A stretch of DNA of 42,594 nucleotides, from positions 1 to 42,594 of the IMG/VR virus record IMGVR_UViG_3300025942_000012; one strand, 5' to 3'. The notes beneath the pieces are model-generated. The model was not told the origin of the DNA, searched no databases, and saw only the letters and a program-made list of their open reading frames with translations. Below are positions 1-6,490 of the stretch, in pieces; position 1 is the first letter of the stretch; every line of letters begins with the position of its first letter. This stretch comes from a virus. A program made the translations under genes and the position numbers.

Positions 1-267
1 CGAGGGCCGCTGCATCGACACGCCCTGCAGGATCGCAATGCCCTCGGCGCTGAGCGCCGGGCGCACGGCGTTGAGCACGCTCGCGAGGTCCGCGTAGTTG
101 TACTTGTATTTCTCGGCGTCGGCGACGCTCGACGCCTTGAGCGTCGTGAACTGCGCCTGGGCCTTCGCGAGCGCTTCAGCGAGCTTCGCGATAGACGGGG
201 AGTGCGTGAACACGTCGCCACTCTGCTGCGCGACGGTGACGCTGACGGGCTGATCGGTCTGTTCCAT
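1..267 (-). CDS. ERF-family single-strand annealing recombinase, N-terminal part (runs off the window)
   Basis: This is the first 89 codons of an ERF (essential recombination function) protein, which anneals single-stranded DNA in phage recombination or genome circularisation. The ERF signature is visible: a FTTLKAS stretch, then KYNYADLASVLNAVRPALSAEG and an AILQ strand. The start is ATG at 267, with ACTGGAG about 11 nt upstream. The reading frame is open to base 1. The matching C-terminal part lies at the other end of the window (41991-42594) on the same strand, so the gene spans the junction of a circular map. Joined directly, the two parts are out of frame. The HTH gene lies immediately upstream with a 23-nt gap. 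Family assignment is from motif memory; the nuclease and coiled-coil genes downstream fit the usual ERF neighbourhood. Confidence 0.85.
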   Translation of the reverse strand, partial: MEQTDQPVSVTVAQQSGDVFTHSPSIAKLAEALAKAQAQFTTLKASSVADAEKYKYNYADLASVLNAVRPALSAEGIAILQGVSMQRPS

Positions 268-290
268 TGGACGTGTCTCTCCAGTGAGCG

Positions 291-551
291 TTAGCGCTCT
301 TTGAACCCGTAGAGCAGTTCCCACGCGAGCGTCTGCAGTTCGGGCCAGATGATCGCTGCGGGCACGCGCACGACGCGCGCCACCCGCAGCTTGAGCGGCA
401 ACGACAGCCGCCCTGACGACAACGTGCGCGTGCTGCAGCCCGCGCGCTGCGCGATCACCTTCGACGGTGTCGGCAGCACTTTGAGCAGCAGCGCGAGGCG
501 CTCGCCCCTCGGCGCGTCGGCGACCAGGGCAATGAGGTCGTCACGTTTCAT
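291..551 (-). CDS. Small helix-turn-helix protein, candidate early-gene repressor
   Basis: An 86-residue basic protein. The middle (about residues 27-60) reads as a helix-turn-helix: SKVIAQRAGCSTRTLSSG followed by a Leu/Arg/Val-rich helix. I chose the ATG at 551 because upstream codons in the same frame run into the control region and are not credible protein. It is transcribed away from the rightward early cluster and sits directly before ERF, the position of a Cro/CI-like or early regulator. It is the only HTH-like protein next to the candidate operators at 651-661, 2783-2793 and 4320-4330, so I infer that it binds them. No lysogeny gene is visible, so it may only time early transcription. 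The function is inferred, not proven. Confidence 0.55.
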   Translation of the reverse strand: MKRDDLIALVADAPRGERLALLLKVLPTPSKVIAQRAGCSTRTLSSGRLSLPLKLRVARVVRVPAAIIWPELQTLAWELLYGFKER

Positions 552-713
552 GCAGAGCAGTGTGCCACAGGTTGAGCCGGATGCACCAAGTCGCCGTATT
601 GGCGCGCCGAATCTCGAGAAAAGCCTAGCAAAAGCCCACTTGTTGACGGCAGCGCTGGGTTTCCAGTAAGCTTCTCTGGTCGCCGGGATGTCCCCGGCCC
701 ACTGGAGCCACCG
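552..713. promoter_or_regulatory. Divergent control region between leftward HTH/ERF and rightward early genes
   Basis: This gap is relatively AT-rich for the genome. It contains a rightward sigma70-like promoter (643-672), the inverted operator-like element AGCGCTGGGTT (651-661), a GCCGGG/CCCGGC hairpin with a 5-nt loop (682-698), and two AAAAGCC copies at 619-625 and 630-636, spaced 11 bp or one helical turn. I could not find a convincing leftward promoter for the HTH gene, although one must lie here or overlap the operator. Confidence 0.6.
643..672 (+). promoter_or_regulatory. Early promoter P1 (sigma70-like)
   Basis: TTGACG at 643-648 and TAAGCT at 667-672, 18-nt spacer. The spacer holds AGCGCTGGGTT, the reverse complement of the element found in the spacers of the promoters at 2775 and 4312. 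A short hairpin (682-698) and an ACTGGAG ribosome-binding motif (701-707) follow, then the first gene at 714. Confidence 0.6.
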
Positions 714-935
714 ATGACCACGCAGATCCTCACCACCCGCGAGCACTACGCCGACCTCGGCTCGCTCCGCGCCAGCCTCTGCACCGATCTCAAGGGGCAG
801 AACATCACCCACGTCGTCCTCTACACCGACCTCGACGGCAAGGACCGCATCTACTTCGCGAGCAGCCTGCGCGACGCCAAGCGCTTCGCGGCGCGCGTCG
901 CCGCCGTCCTCGCCGCCGTCCAACCCACCCGCTAA
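714..935 (+). CDS. Small early protein, unknown function
   Basis: A 73-residue protein I do not recognise. It has a predicted beta-alpha pattern (HVVLYTDLDGKDRIYFASS, then an Ala/Arg-rich helix to the C terminus) and no cysteines or membrane segment. ATG at 714 follows ACTGGAG (701-707) at normal spacing, and it is the first gene behind promoter P1. First genes of such early operons often meet host proteins soon after infection, but nothing in the sequence shows that here. Confidence 0.7.
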   Translation: MTTQILTTREHYADLGSLRASLCTDLKGQNITHVVLYTDLDGKDRIYFASSLRDAKRFAARVAAVLAAVQPTR

Positions 936-962
936 CGAGCGGGTCATCACTGGAGCACGCCC

Positions 963-1493
963 GTGACGAAGACCACCCTGATTTACGAGACGCAGACCTG
1001 CAGCCGCTGCCTGGGCAGCGGCCACCACTCCTTCAACCTGCGCGACGGCACGATCTGCTACGGGTGCCGAGGCCGCAAGGTGCAGCACACCCGCGCGGGC
1101 ACCAAGGCCATCGAGGCCGTGCGCGCGTTCATCGCCGCGCGGCACACCGTGCCGGTCGAGGCCGTGCTCGCGGGCGACCGCGTGCGCGTCACCCGCCTGG
1201 GCGGCAGCATCGTCACGCGCACCGTCGTCGCCACCGAGCGCACGCCCAACAGCTTCGGCAGGCGCGAGTCGGGCAGCGACGAGACGGTGTGGACCGACGG
1301 CATCACGCTGACCTACGCCAAGCCGGTGCCGGATCAGTTCGGCGCGTACGACAGCACCACGTCGCCGGTCGGCTCGACGGTGCTCAAGTCGGTGAGCGGC
1401 GCGGACTGGGACGAGGTCGTGGCCTACGCACGCACGCTGAAGAAGGGCGTCACCGTCCACGAGCAGGAGGTGGCCGATGCCGCGCACGCGTGA
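963..1493 (+). CDS. Zinc-knuckle early protein (DnaJ-like CxxCxGxG motif at N terminus)
   Basis: A 176-residue protein starting with GTG at 963, with ACTGGAG at 950-956. Residues about 13-40 hold CSRCLGSGHH and CYGCRGRK, two CxxC-G knuckles like one half of the DnaJ zinc domain, probably binding one Zn. The rest is a beta-rich region (about residues 60-150) with no family I can name, and it may recognise nucleic acid or protein. The last 17 nt overlap the next gene, which suggests translational coupling. The zinc site is seen; the function is unknown. Confidence 0.7.
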   Translation: MTKTTLIYETQTCSRCLGSGHHSFNLRDGTICYGCRGRKVQHTRAGTKAIEAVRAFIAARHTVPVEAVLAGDRVRVTRLGGSIVTRTVVATERTPNSFGRRESGSDETVWTDGITLTYAKPVPDQFGAYDSTTSPVGSTVLKSVSGADWDEVVAYARTLKKGVTVHEQEVADAAHA

Positions 1494-1692
1494 GTGCGAG
1501 CGGTGCGGCGAGCGGCTCGACCCCGAGCGCCTCGTGCAGCTAGAACTCAACACCTACACGGGCACCTACCACCGCGCGGGCGAGGTGCCCCCCGATGACT
1601 CGCAGGGCTGGTTCGACTTCGGGTCAGGCTGCGCGGCGACGGTCCTGGCGAACGGCGGCGTCAACAAACAGATTCGACGGAGGCAGCGATGA
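1477..1692 (+). CDS. Small zinc-binding early protein
   Basis: A 71-residue protein beginning with a CERCGERL knuckle and carrying a later FGSGCAATV cysteine, so it may bind zinc with an incomplete ligand set. Between them lies a Tyr/Asp-rich stretch (TYTGTYHRAGEVPPDDSQGW). ATG at 1477 is preceded by GGAGG. It overlaps both neighbours (17 nt and 4 nt), a sign of coupled translation. It resembles small phage proteins with short zinc ribbons, but no function can be assigned. Confidence 0.65.
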   Translation: MPRTRECERCGERLDPERLVQLELNTYTGTYHRAGEVPPDDSQGWFDFGSGCAATVLANGGVNKQIRRRQR

Positions 1693-1955
1693 GCGACAAC
1701 GTGATCACTCGGCGATACCAAGTGCAGGTCAACCACGCGCGCAGCTACGGCGATGCGCCCGACCTGCGAACCCATGAGGTCGAGGTCGAAGTGGACCTCG
1801 ACGCCGTCGTGGAGCTTCTCCACCGCGCGGCGGTGCGGTCGAAGGGCGGCATCTCGCGTGAGTGCTCGGGAGCGGTGCGCGTGCGCCGCCTCGACGCGAC
1901 GCGCGTGACCGGCCCGGCGTGGCGCGACCGTGTGGCGACGGGCGGTGCGAAGTGA
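1689..1955 (+). CDS. Small early protein, unknown function
   Basis: An 88-residue protein with a charged beta-strand pair (HEVEVEVDLDAVVELLHRAAV) and a basic C-terminal half. No cysteines or membrane segment. It starts at an ATGA overlap with the preceding gene and ends in a GTGA overlap with the next, so it is embedded in the operon. Not recognised. Confidence 0.65.
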   Translation: MSDNVITRRYQVQVNHARSYGDAPDLRTHEVEVEVDLDAVVELLHRAAVRSKGGISRECSGAVRVRRLDATRVTGPAWRDRVATGGAK

Positions 1956-2137
1956 GCGCGCACGTCTGCCCCTGCGGCGAACCGGAAGACGGCCCGCTCG
2001 GCTGGCACAACGATGCCGAGCACCACCTCGTGTGCAACGCGTGCGGGCTGGACCCGCACCGTCGCCGCGTCTACACGCGCGCCGAGCGCCTCGCGGCGCG
2101 CACCGACACCACACCAGCCACTGGAGAGAACCGATGA
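1952..2137 (+). CDS. Small Cys/His zinc-finger protein
   Basis: A 61-residue protein starting with GTG at 1952 in a GTGA overlap. CPCGEPEDG and CNACGLDP, with two or three intervening histidines (WHNDAEHH), form a plausible single zinc ribbon. The C-terminal 25 residues are Arg/Thr-rich. A longer in-frame start exists upstream at 1862 but would lie wholly inside the previous gene. Function unknown; a nucleic-acid or protein adaptor role is only inferred. Confidence 0.6.
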   Translation: MSAHVCPCGEPEDGPLGWHNDAEHHLVCNACGLDPHRRRVYTRAERLAARTDTTPATGENR

Positions 2138-2778
2138 GCAACCACCTTCGCGACTTCCCGCGCCCTGACGAACAGGTCGCCAACGCCGTGCAGACGTGCC
2201 TCAAGCAGCAGCTAAAGATCCTCATCGTCGGCACGAAGAACGGCAACCTGCCCGACTGGGCCGACAAGCACCCGTCGGTGCTGCAGTGGGCCTCCGAGGG
2301 CACCGAGGTCGAGCGCGCCACGGCGATCCCGTCGGGGGTGGGCATGGTGCTCTTCCTGCGCTGGGTGGGGCACCGGCAGCACCAGCGCATCCACAACTTC
2401 GCGCGCGTCACGCACTACGCCGACCACGCCGTCTACTCACACCCCGAGCTACTCGGCACGGGCGAGGTGCGGCGGCTGCTGGCGCCGCTGTCGCCGGGGC
2501 CAGGGCGCCCTCGGAGGCCGGTCGAGGCCGCGCCGACGCCCGCGCCGACGGCGGAACCCGAGACGGTGTCTGTGCCCGCACCAGAGGCCGCTGGGGCGAC
2601 GACCGAAGCCGCCGTCGATAGTTCGATCACCGAACTGCTGCGGATGCTGGACGACGCCGTGGCGACCCTGGGGCTGGCGCGCGAGCAGCTGGTCGCCCTC
2701 AGCGCCACGAACGCGGTGCTGCGGACCAGCCGGGCGGCACTTCGCGACAAAATGCTCAGCCTTTTCGAGGGCGCTTGA
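2134..2778 (+). CDS. Early protein with Pro/Ala linker and C-terminal coiled coil
   Basis: A 214-residue protein in three parts. The first 110 residues form a compact domain with WADKHPSVLQWASEGTEVE and a VLFLRWVGH strand. Next is a Pro/Ala/Thr-rich linker (about 118-160). The last part is a helical stretch (about 165-212) with coiled-coil spacing. ATG at 2134 lies in an ATGA overlap and follows ACTGGAG (2120-2126). Its TGA stop (2776-2778) is built into the -35 box of the next promoter. The domain is not recognised; the linker plus coiled coil suggests a multimeric partner-binding protein. Confidence 0.65.
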   Translation: MSNHLRDFPRPDEQVANAVQTCLKQQLKILIVGTKNGNLPDWADKHPSVLQWASEGTEVERATAIPSGVGMVLFLRWVGHRQHQRIHNFARVTHYADHAVYSHPELLGTGEVRRLLAPLSPGPGRPRRPVEAAPTPAPTAEPETVSVPAPEAAGATTEAAVDSSITELLRMLDDAVATLGLAREQLVALSATNAVLRTSRAALRDKMLSLFEGA

Positions 2779-2803
2779 CAGAAACCCAGCGCTCCTGTAA
2801 TCT
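2775..2803 (+). promoter_or_regulatory. Early promoter P2 (sigma70 consensus) with operator-like spacer
   Basis: TTGACA (2775-2780), 17-nt spacer, TAATCT (2798-2803). The spacer contains AACCCAGCGCT (2783-2793), also present at promoter P3. The -35 box contains the stop codon of the upstream gene. The leader holds two copies of TTGGGTCGGC (2811-2820 and 2822-2831), then ACTGGAG (2842-2848). Confidence 0.8.
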
Positions 2804-2857
2804 TTGGGTGTTGGGTCGGCGTTGGGTCGGCCCACCCCGTCACTGGAGAACAGACCG

Positions 2858-3220
2858 ATGACCAGCTACCACGAACAACTCGCCGCCCTCTGGTCGGCCT
2901 ACAACAGCCGCTCGGGTCGCCCCAGCCCCAAGCAGGTCGCGCGCATCCTCAAGCAGCTGTCGGTCGCCGACCTGACGCGGATGCTCACCGAGCGCCGCGT
3001 CGCGCTGCCGGGTGCGCCGCCCGCCATCGACGTGCGCGTCGAGAACCACGGCAGCGTCGTCATCCTGCAGCTGCTGACGCGCGCCGCGCGCGAGTGGGCC
3101 GACGCCTACCTCCCCGAGGACCGGCAGACCTGGGGCACCACCGGCACCGTCGTGGAGCCGCGCTACGTGCTCGACATCGTCCAGGGCATGGACGCCGCCG
3201 GGCTGCGGATTCAAGCCTAA
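2858..3220 (+). CDS. Small early protein, unknown function
   Basis: A 120-residue protein that is the first gene after promoter P2. It is mainly helical at the N terminus (LAALWSAYNSRSG, then KQVARILKQLSVADLTRML) and ends in a mixed region with WADAYLPEDRQTWGT. ATG at 2858 follows ACTGGAG (2842-2848); an upstream in-frame ATG (2804) lies in the leader and lacks this signal. No cysteines or membrane segments. Not recognised. Confidence 0.7.
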   Translation: MTSYHEQLAALWSAYNSRSGRPSPKQVARILKQLSVADLTRMLTERRVALPGAPPAIDVRVENHGSVVILQLLTRAAREWADAYLPEDRQTWGTTGTVVEPRYVLDIVQGMDAAGLRIQA

Positions 3221-3245
3221 CCCGCGACCACACTGGAGCACGACG

Positions 3246-3536
3246 ATGACGAAGAGACTCGGAAAGACGGAAGCCGCCCTGCTGCTACGGCTGCTGCACT
3301 CGCAGCACGACCGCATCGCTATCGAGTGGGGGTCACGCCTCACGCAGCACTGGGGCGGGCAGGACCGCAACGCGGCAGGCAACCTGCTGAAGCGCAAGCT
3401 GGTGCTCATCACCAGCGACGGCGAGCACCGCGACCACAACCGGGGCATCTGCACCTTCAGCTACTGCTGGACGATCACGCTCGCGCCGGGCGTCACGCAC
3501 GAGGCAGTGCTCGCGCTGCTCGCGGAGGTGCGGTGA
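3246..3536 (+). CDS. Possible winged-helix early protein
   Basis: A 96-residue protein. KTEAALLLRLLHSQ, then a helix with RNAAGNLLKRKLVLI, and a strand-turn-strand (CTFSYCWTITLAPG) give a helix-helix-wing layout compatible with a small winged-helix DNA-binding fold. This is a reading of the pattern, not a family match. ATG at 3246 follows ACTGGAG (3232-3238). The stop overlaps the next start (TGATG). Confidence 0.6.
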   Translation: MTKRLGKTEAALLLRLLHSQHDRIAIEWGSRLTQHWGGQDRNAAGNLLKRKLVLITSDGEHRDHNRGICTFSYCWTITLAPGVTHEAVLALLAEVR

Positions 3537-3655
3537 TGGACAGACAGACGGCTTCGACACACCTCGCCAAGGTGTTCGCGTTCCTGGCCTGCGGACAGAC
3601 CGCCAAGGCCCGCGTCCACGCCGAGGCGCTCATCGACTGGCTGCAGGGCATCTAG
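3536..3655 (+). CDS. 39-residue helical micro-protein
   Basis: A very short protein in a TGATG overlap with the preceding gene, with GGAGG just upstream. Sequence is helical and Ala-rich (HLAKVFAFLACGQTAKARVH). It is supported mainly by tight coupling and GC-rich third positions, so it is probably translated. Function unknown. Confidence 0.5.
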   Translation: MDRQTASTHLAKVFAFLACGQTAKARVHAEALIDWLQGI

Positions 3656-3683
3656 CCCTGCGGCCCTGACACTGGAGACGACC

Positions 3684-3926
3684 ATGACGATCACTGCGAC
3701 CCTGCGCCCGTTCCTGCTCACGTTCCACGCGACCGGCACCACCTACCGGCTGTCCTCGGGCGAGGCCCAGCGGCTGCTGGACGAGCAGCCCGTCGTGACC
3801 GCCACGCGCAACCGCGTGGTGTTCCCCGGGCACAACACGTCCGACCCGCAGCAGCGCGTGACGCTGCAGCCCGCGACGCGTGGCGGTGGCCCGGCGTTCG
3901 TCATCACGAAGGACGGTGCCCGGTGA
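3684..3926 (+). CDS. Small beta-rich early protein, unknown function
   Basis: An 80-residue protein with alternating strands (LRPFLLTFHATGTTYRL, VVTATRNRVVFPG, FVITKDGAR), probably a small beta domain. ATG at 3684 follows ACTGGAG (3671-3677). It overlaps the next gene by 4 nt. Not recognised. Confidence 0.65.
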   Translation: MTITATLRPFLLTFHATGTTYRLSSGEAQRLLDEQPVVTATRNRVVFPGHNTSDPQQRVTLQPATRGGGPAFVITKDGAR

Positions 3927-4315
3927 AGGACTACGCCATCGACACCGACCACCCGACGCAGGGCTGCTGGCGCGAGGATCCGAGCGGTAACCGCTATGCG
4001 AGCGCGACGCTGCCCGACGGCAGGCGCTTTCACCTCGCGGTCGTGCGCGACAAGCGCGTGCGGATCCCCTACAAGCCACGGGGGCAGAACTACGGGTGGA
4101 CCTGGGCAGGCTACGTGCGCGACGTGAACGGCAAGGTGCTCGCGAGCGACCGCGTCCAGGGCAGCATCGGCGTGCGCGGCCTGCTGGAGCTTGCCGGGCT
4201 GGTGCCCCCGACGCGCTGCCTGACCTGCGGCAGCAAGCGCCACCGGAGTGGCCCCGACTGCATCCGTTGGCGCTGGGAAAACGGCGAAAAGACGCCTGTT
4301 CCTGGGCCTGCTTGA
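3923..4315 (+). CDS. Early protein with C-terminal zinc knuckle
   Basis: A 130-residue protein that starts with GTG at 3923 in a GTGA overlap. Residues about 15-85 are beta-rich with many basic and aromatic residues (RIPYKPRGQNYGWTWAGY), and CLTCGSKRHRSGPDC near residues 100-115 is a likely zinc site. A nucleic-acid role is plausible but inferred. The TGA stop (4313-4315) lies inside the -35 hexamer of promoter P3, the same arrangement as at 2778. Confidence 0.65.
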   Translation: MKDYAIDTDHPTQGCWREDPSGNRYASATLPDGRRFHLAVVRDKRVRIPYKPRGQNYGWTWAGYVRDVNGKVLASDRVQGSIGVRGLLELAGLVPPTRCLTCGSKRHRSGPDCIRWRWENGEKTPVPGPA

Positions 4316-4341
4316 CAAGAACCCAGCGCTGGCCTTAGTAT
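4312..4341 (+). promoter_or_regulatory. Early promoter P3 with operator-like spacer and leader hairpin
   Basis: TTGACA (4312-4317), 18-nt spacer, TAGTAT (4336-4341). The spacer contains AACCCAGCGCTGG (4320-4332), whose CCAGCGCTGG core is a perfect palindrome. The leader forms a perfect 8-bp hairpin, GGGTCGGC/GCCGACCC (4351-4372) with a 6-nt loop, followed at once by ACTGGAG (4375-4381). Confidence 0.8.
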
Positions 4342-4389
4342 TAGAGTGTTGGGTCGGCGAGGGTGCCGACCCGCACTGGAGAACAGACC

Positions 4390-4923
4390 ATGAAGAGCAC
4401 CGTCGCCAAGATCGTCACCGGCCTCACGAACACGGGCCGCTTCCCCTTCGCCTACGCCGACCTGACCTGCGGGCACTCAGCCAAGGTGGACCTCGTGCCC
4501 GCCACCTACGCCTGCTGGCACTGCAGCCGCCCCACGGCTGGCCCGTCGTCCGAGGGGTGCCCCTGCGGCAAGCGCGAGGGCGTCAAGACGCTGTCCACGC
4601 CGAACCCGCACGTCGAGGCCGACCGCCTCACGAAGGTCGGCGACGTGGTCGAGTGCGAGCACTGCGACCGCAACGTCGTGGCGACCGCCAAGATGCGCGC
4701 GGCGCTGCTCAGCGGCGAGATCGTCCACACGCGCTTCCGCAACTGGTGCGGCCAGGGCATCGTCTACGCCTACCGCCGCGCGAGCGACTCGCCGAGCGGC
4801 GTGTTCCAGGCGGCGACGCTCGACGCCCCCGACTTCGACAAGCTCTTCGCCGAGCTTCGCAGCGCCGGGCTGATCTCGTCCAGCCTGTCGCCCCTCTCGC
4901 CGACCGAAGGGCTGGGCCGTTAG
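4390..4923 (+). CDS. Multi-zinc-knuckle early protein
   Basis: A 177-residue protein with several Cys/His pairs in the first 100 residues: LTCGHSAK, CWHCSRP, CPCGKRE and CEHCDRN, enough ligands for two zinc sites, then CGQG. The C-terminal part (about 110-177) is mixed and not recognised. ATG at 4390 follows the leader hairpin and ACTGGAG; an upstream in-frame start (4363) lies inside the hairpin and is unlikely. It is the first gene after promoter P3. Zinc-rich early proteins often bind nucleic acid or host complexes, but this is inference. Confidence 0.7.
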   Translation: MKSTVAKIVTGLTNTGRFPFAYADLTCGHSAKVDLVPATYACWHCSRPTAGPSSEGCPCGKREGVKTLSTPNPHVEADRLTKVGDVVECEHCDRNVVATAKMRAALLSGEIVHTRFRNWCGQGIVYAYRRASDSPSGVFQAATLDAPDFDKLFAELRSAGLISSSLSPLSPTEGLGR

Positions 4924-4956
4924 GCTCAGCCTCGTTCACTCACACTGGAGACGACC

Positions 4957-5406
4957 ATGACCACGAAGAAAGAGCTACGACCGGCCAGCGACTCGGGCCA
5001 GGACAACTTCGACCACCAACTGGGGCAACTGCACAAGCTCCCCGAGGCGGCGCAGACCCGCCCGGCGACCGTGCGCTCGACCGACATCGTGTCGAGCGAG
5101 ACGTTCATCATCCAGACCGTGCGCTTCGACAAGGGCGACTACCTGTTCGTGGAGCACGTCGCCCGCAACCGCACGACGCGCATCGTGTTCCCGCCGCACG
5201 TCACCGAGGTGATCGCGCGACAGCGCGACGCGGTGGCCTACCTCGCGAAGCGCAAGCAGGGGCTGCGCCTCGCGGAGACGCAGCAGGACGCGCCGTCGAG
5301 GCCGAACCCGCTGCTCGACCCGAAGGTCCGCGCCAAGGCGCTCGCCGCGCGCAAGGCGAAGGCCGCGAAGCGACGCGCACGCCGCGAAGCGCGAGGTGCG
5401 AAGTGA
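4957..5406 (+). CDS. Early protein with lysine/arginine-rich C terminus
   Basis: A 149-residue protein. A central beta region (about 45-90, TFIIQTVRFDKGDYLFVEHV then RIVFPPHV) is followed by a strongly basic tail (about 120-149) of Lys/Arg/Ala repeats, which likely binds nucleic acid non-specifically. ATG at 4957 follows ACTGGAG (4944-4950). The central part resembles small transcriptional co-activator-like folds only in general pattern, so I assign no family. It ends in a GTGA overlap with the next gene. Confidence 0.65.
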   Translation: MTTKKELRPASDSGQDNFDHQLGQLHKLPEAAQTRPATVRSTDIVSSETFIIQTVRFDKGDYLFVEHVARNRTTRIVFPPHVTEVIARQRDAVAYLAKRKQGLRLAETQQDAPSRPNPLLDPKVRAKALAARKAKAAKRRARREARGAK

Positions 5407-5717
5407 CGCGCACCTTCATCGACGCCCTGCAGCACGACCGCTGCAGGGCAGTCGTCACCCTGCGCGACAAGTCCACCGCCGACTGCGGACGCAGGGCGGT
5501 GCGCGACGGCCTCTGCACGCAGCACTTGAAGATGGCCGCGACGCGGGTGGTGGTCCTCGGTGTCCCGACCGCCCTGCTGGAGCGCCTCCGTCCCGCCCTC
5601 ACGGCGCGGGCCGCGCAGCTGCAGCACGACCTGACCCTGGAGCACCTCGTCGTGCAGCTGCTGGAGAACTGGGTAGACACGCGCGACTTCGACCGGAAGC
5701 ACGGGGGTGGCAAGTGA
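5403..5717 (+). CDS. Small protein with Cys/His zinc site and helical tail
   Basis: A 104-residue protein starting with GTG at 5403 (GTGA overlap). The N-terminal 45 residues carry DRCRAVV, TADCGRRA and LCTQHLK, a C-C-C-H pattern common in small phage zinc proteins. The rest (about 55-100) is Leu-rich and helical (LERLRPALTARAAQLQHDL), suggesting self-association. Function unknown. Confidence 0.6.
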   Translation: MTRTFIDALQHDRCRAVVTLRDKSTADCGRRAVRDGLCTQHLKMAATRVVVLGVPTALLERLRPALTARAAQLQHDLTLEHLVVQLLENWVDTRDFDRKHGGGK

Positions 5718-5968
5718 AGCGAGGATTGATCGGCTACATCCGCTGGCGCGAAGACGAAGAGGACAACCGCCTGTCGTCGGCGCCAAACCCTGACCGCGCC
5801 GCGCGCGTGACCTCGCTGCCCTGCGCGGGCGGCTGCGGCGGCTTCATCGTGGAAGTCATCACCGCCGACGGCACGCGCCGCTTCGATCAGGACGGCGTGT
5901 GCTCGGGCATGGGCAAGGTGTGGCACCGGGGGTGCCCGAACCCGCTCTACGACCTCGGAGGCAAGTGA
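5714..5968 (+). CDS. Small Cys-containing early protein
   Basis: An 84-residue protein starting with GTG at 5714 (GTGA overlap). LPCAGGCGGFIVEV, a later VCSGMG and GCPNPL give four cysteines plus His, so zinc binding is possible. The layout is close to the later gene at 6487-6720 (Cys pair, acidic turn, then WHR-C), so the two may be distant relatives. Function unknown. Confidence 0.6.
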   Translation: MKRGLIGYIRWREDEEDNRLSSAPNPDRAARVTSLPCAGGCGGFIVEVITADGTRRFDQDGVCSGMGKVWHRGCPNPLYDLGGK

Positions 5969-6033
5969 TGAACTGCTGGGTCGTCGCGTGCGTGCTGCTC
6001 TGGTTCATCGTGTCGGAAGTGTTGGAGGACTGA
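5968..6033 (+). CDS. 21-residue hydrophobic micro-protein (single membrane span)
   Basis: A 21-residue peptide in a TGATG overlap with the preceding gene, and a GGAGG motif inside its own end serves the next gene. Almost all of it is a hydrophobic helix (VVACVLLWFIVSEV) with an acidic end (LED), so it would sit in the inner membrane. Support is positional (coupling between two real genes) plus composition. It could instead be a leader peptide for the next gene. Confidence 0.4.
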   Translation: MNCWVVACVLLWFIVSEVLED

Positions 6034-6034
6034 A

Positions 6035-6490
6035 ATGTTGATTGATGTCTCACTGCAGGCGACCGGGGTCGATCACCGCGACCTCGGCACCACCGTGTCG
6101 CTGCCGCCCGAGGTCGTCTCGGTGCGCTACAACCCGCGCGACAGCACGCGCGTCGCCGAGGTGGTGGGCGACCGCCCCAAGCTCGCGCGCACGCTGCGCG
6201 AGTCAGGCTACGACGTGGTGTGGAACGACGCCAACCCGGCGGTGGCCCTGGCCTCGCGCACGTCGCCGCTCAAGGTGATCACCGCGCGCGAGAACGGGCG
6301 GCTGTCGAAGGGGCGTCCGCGCAGCGAAGCGAAGCTCTGCCCCGAGCCGCTGCTCACCTCGCTGATGCACCTCGACAAGGGCACCCTGGCCGACATCGTC
6401 TACGTGGCCGCGCAGATGCGCGTCGGCGATGCGTTCGCCGCGATGCGCGCGACGCGGGCCGCACGCGATGGCATCGGAGACGACGCGTGA
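6035..6490 (+). CDS. Early protein, unknown function
   Basis: A 151-residue protein. The first 75 residues are strand-rich (VSLPPEVVSVRYNPRD), followed by a basic turn (ENGRLSKGRPRSEAK) and a helical, Ala-rich C-terminal third. ATG at 6035 sits 6 nt after GGAGG. It ends in a GTGA overlap with the last gene of the cluster. No membrane segment; the single Cys is at about 102. Not recognised. Confidence 0.65.
   Translation: MLIDVSLQATGVDHRDLGTTVSLPPEVVSVRYNPRDSTRVAEVVGDRPKLARTLRESGYDVVWNDANPAVALASRTSPLKVITARENGRLSKGRPRSEAKLCPEPLLTSLMHLDKGTLADIVYVAAQMRVGDAFAAMRATRAARDGIGDDA

Noticed and set aside
552-1553. Upstream extension of the HTH frame to 420 codons
   Set aside because: It would cover the control region and promoter P1 and is antisense to two early genes; only the last 86 codons look like protein.
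4248-5402. Long in-frame upstream extension of the zinc protein at 5403
   Set aside because: It would run through promoter P3 and two good genes; the Arg/His-rich translation is typical of a shadow frame. The GTG at 5403 fits the operon.
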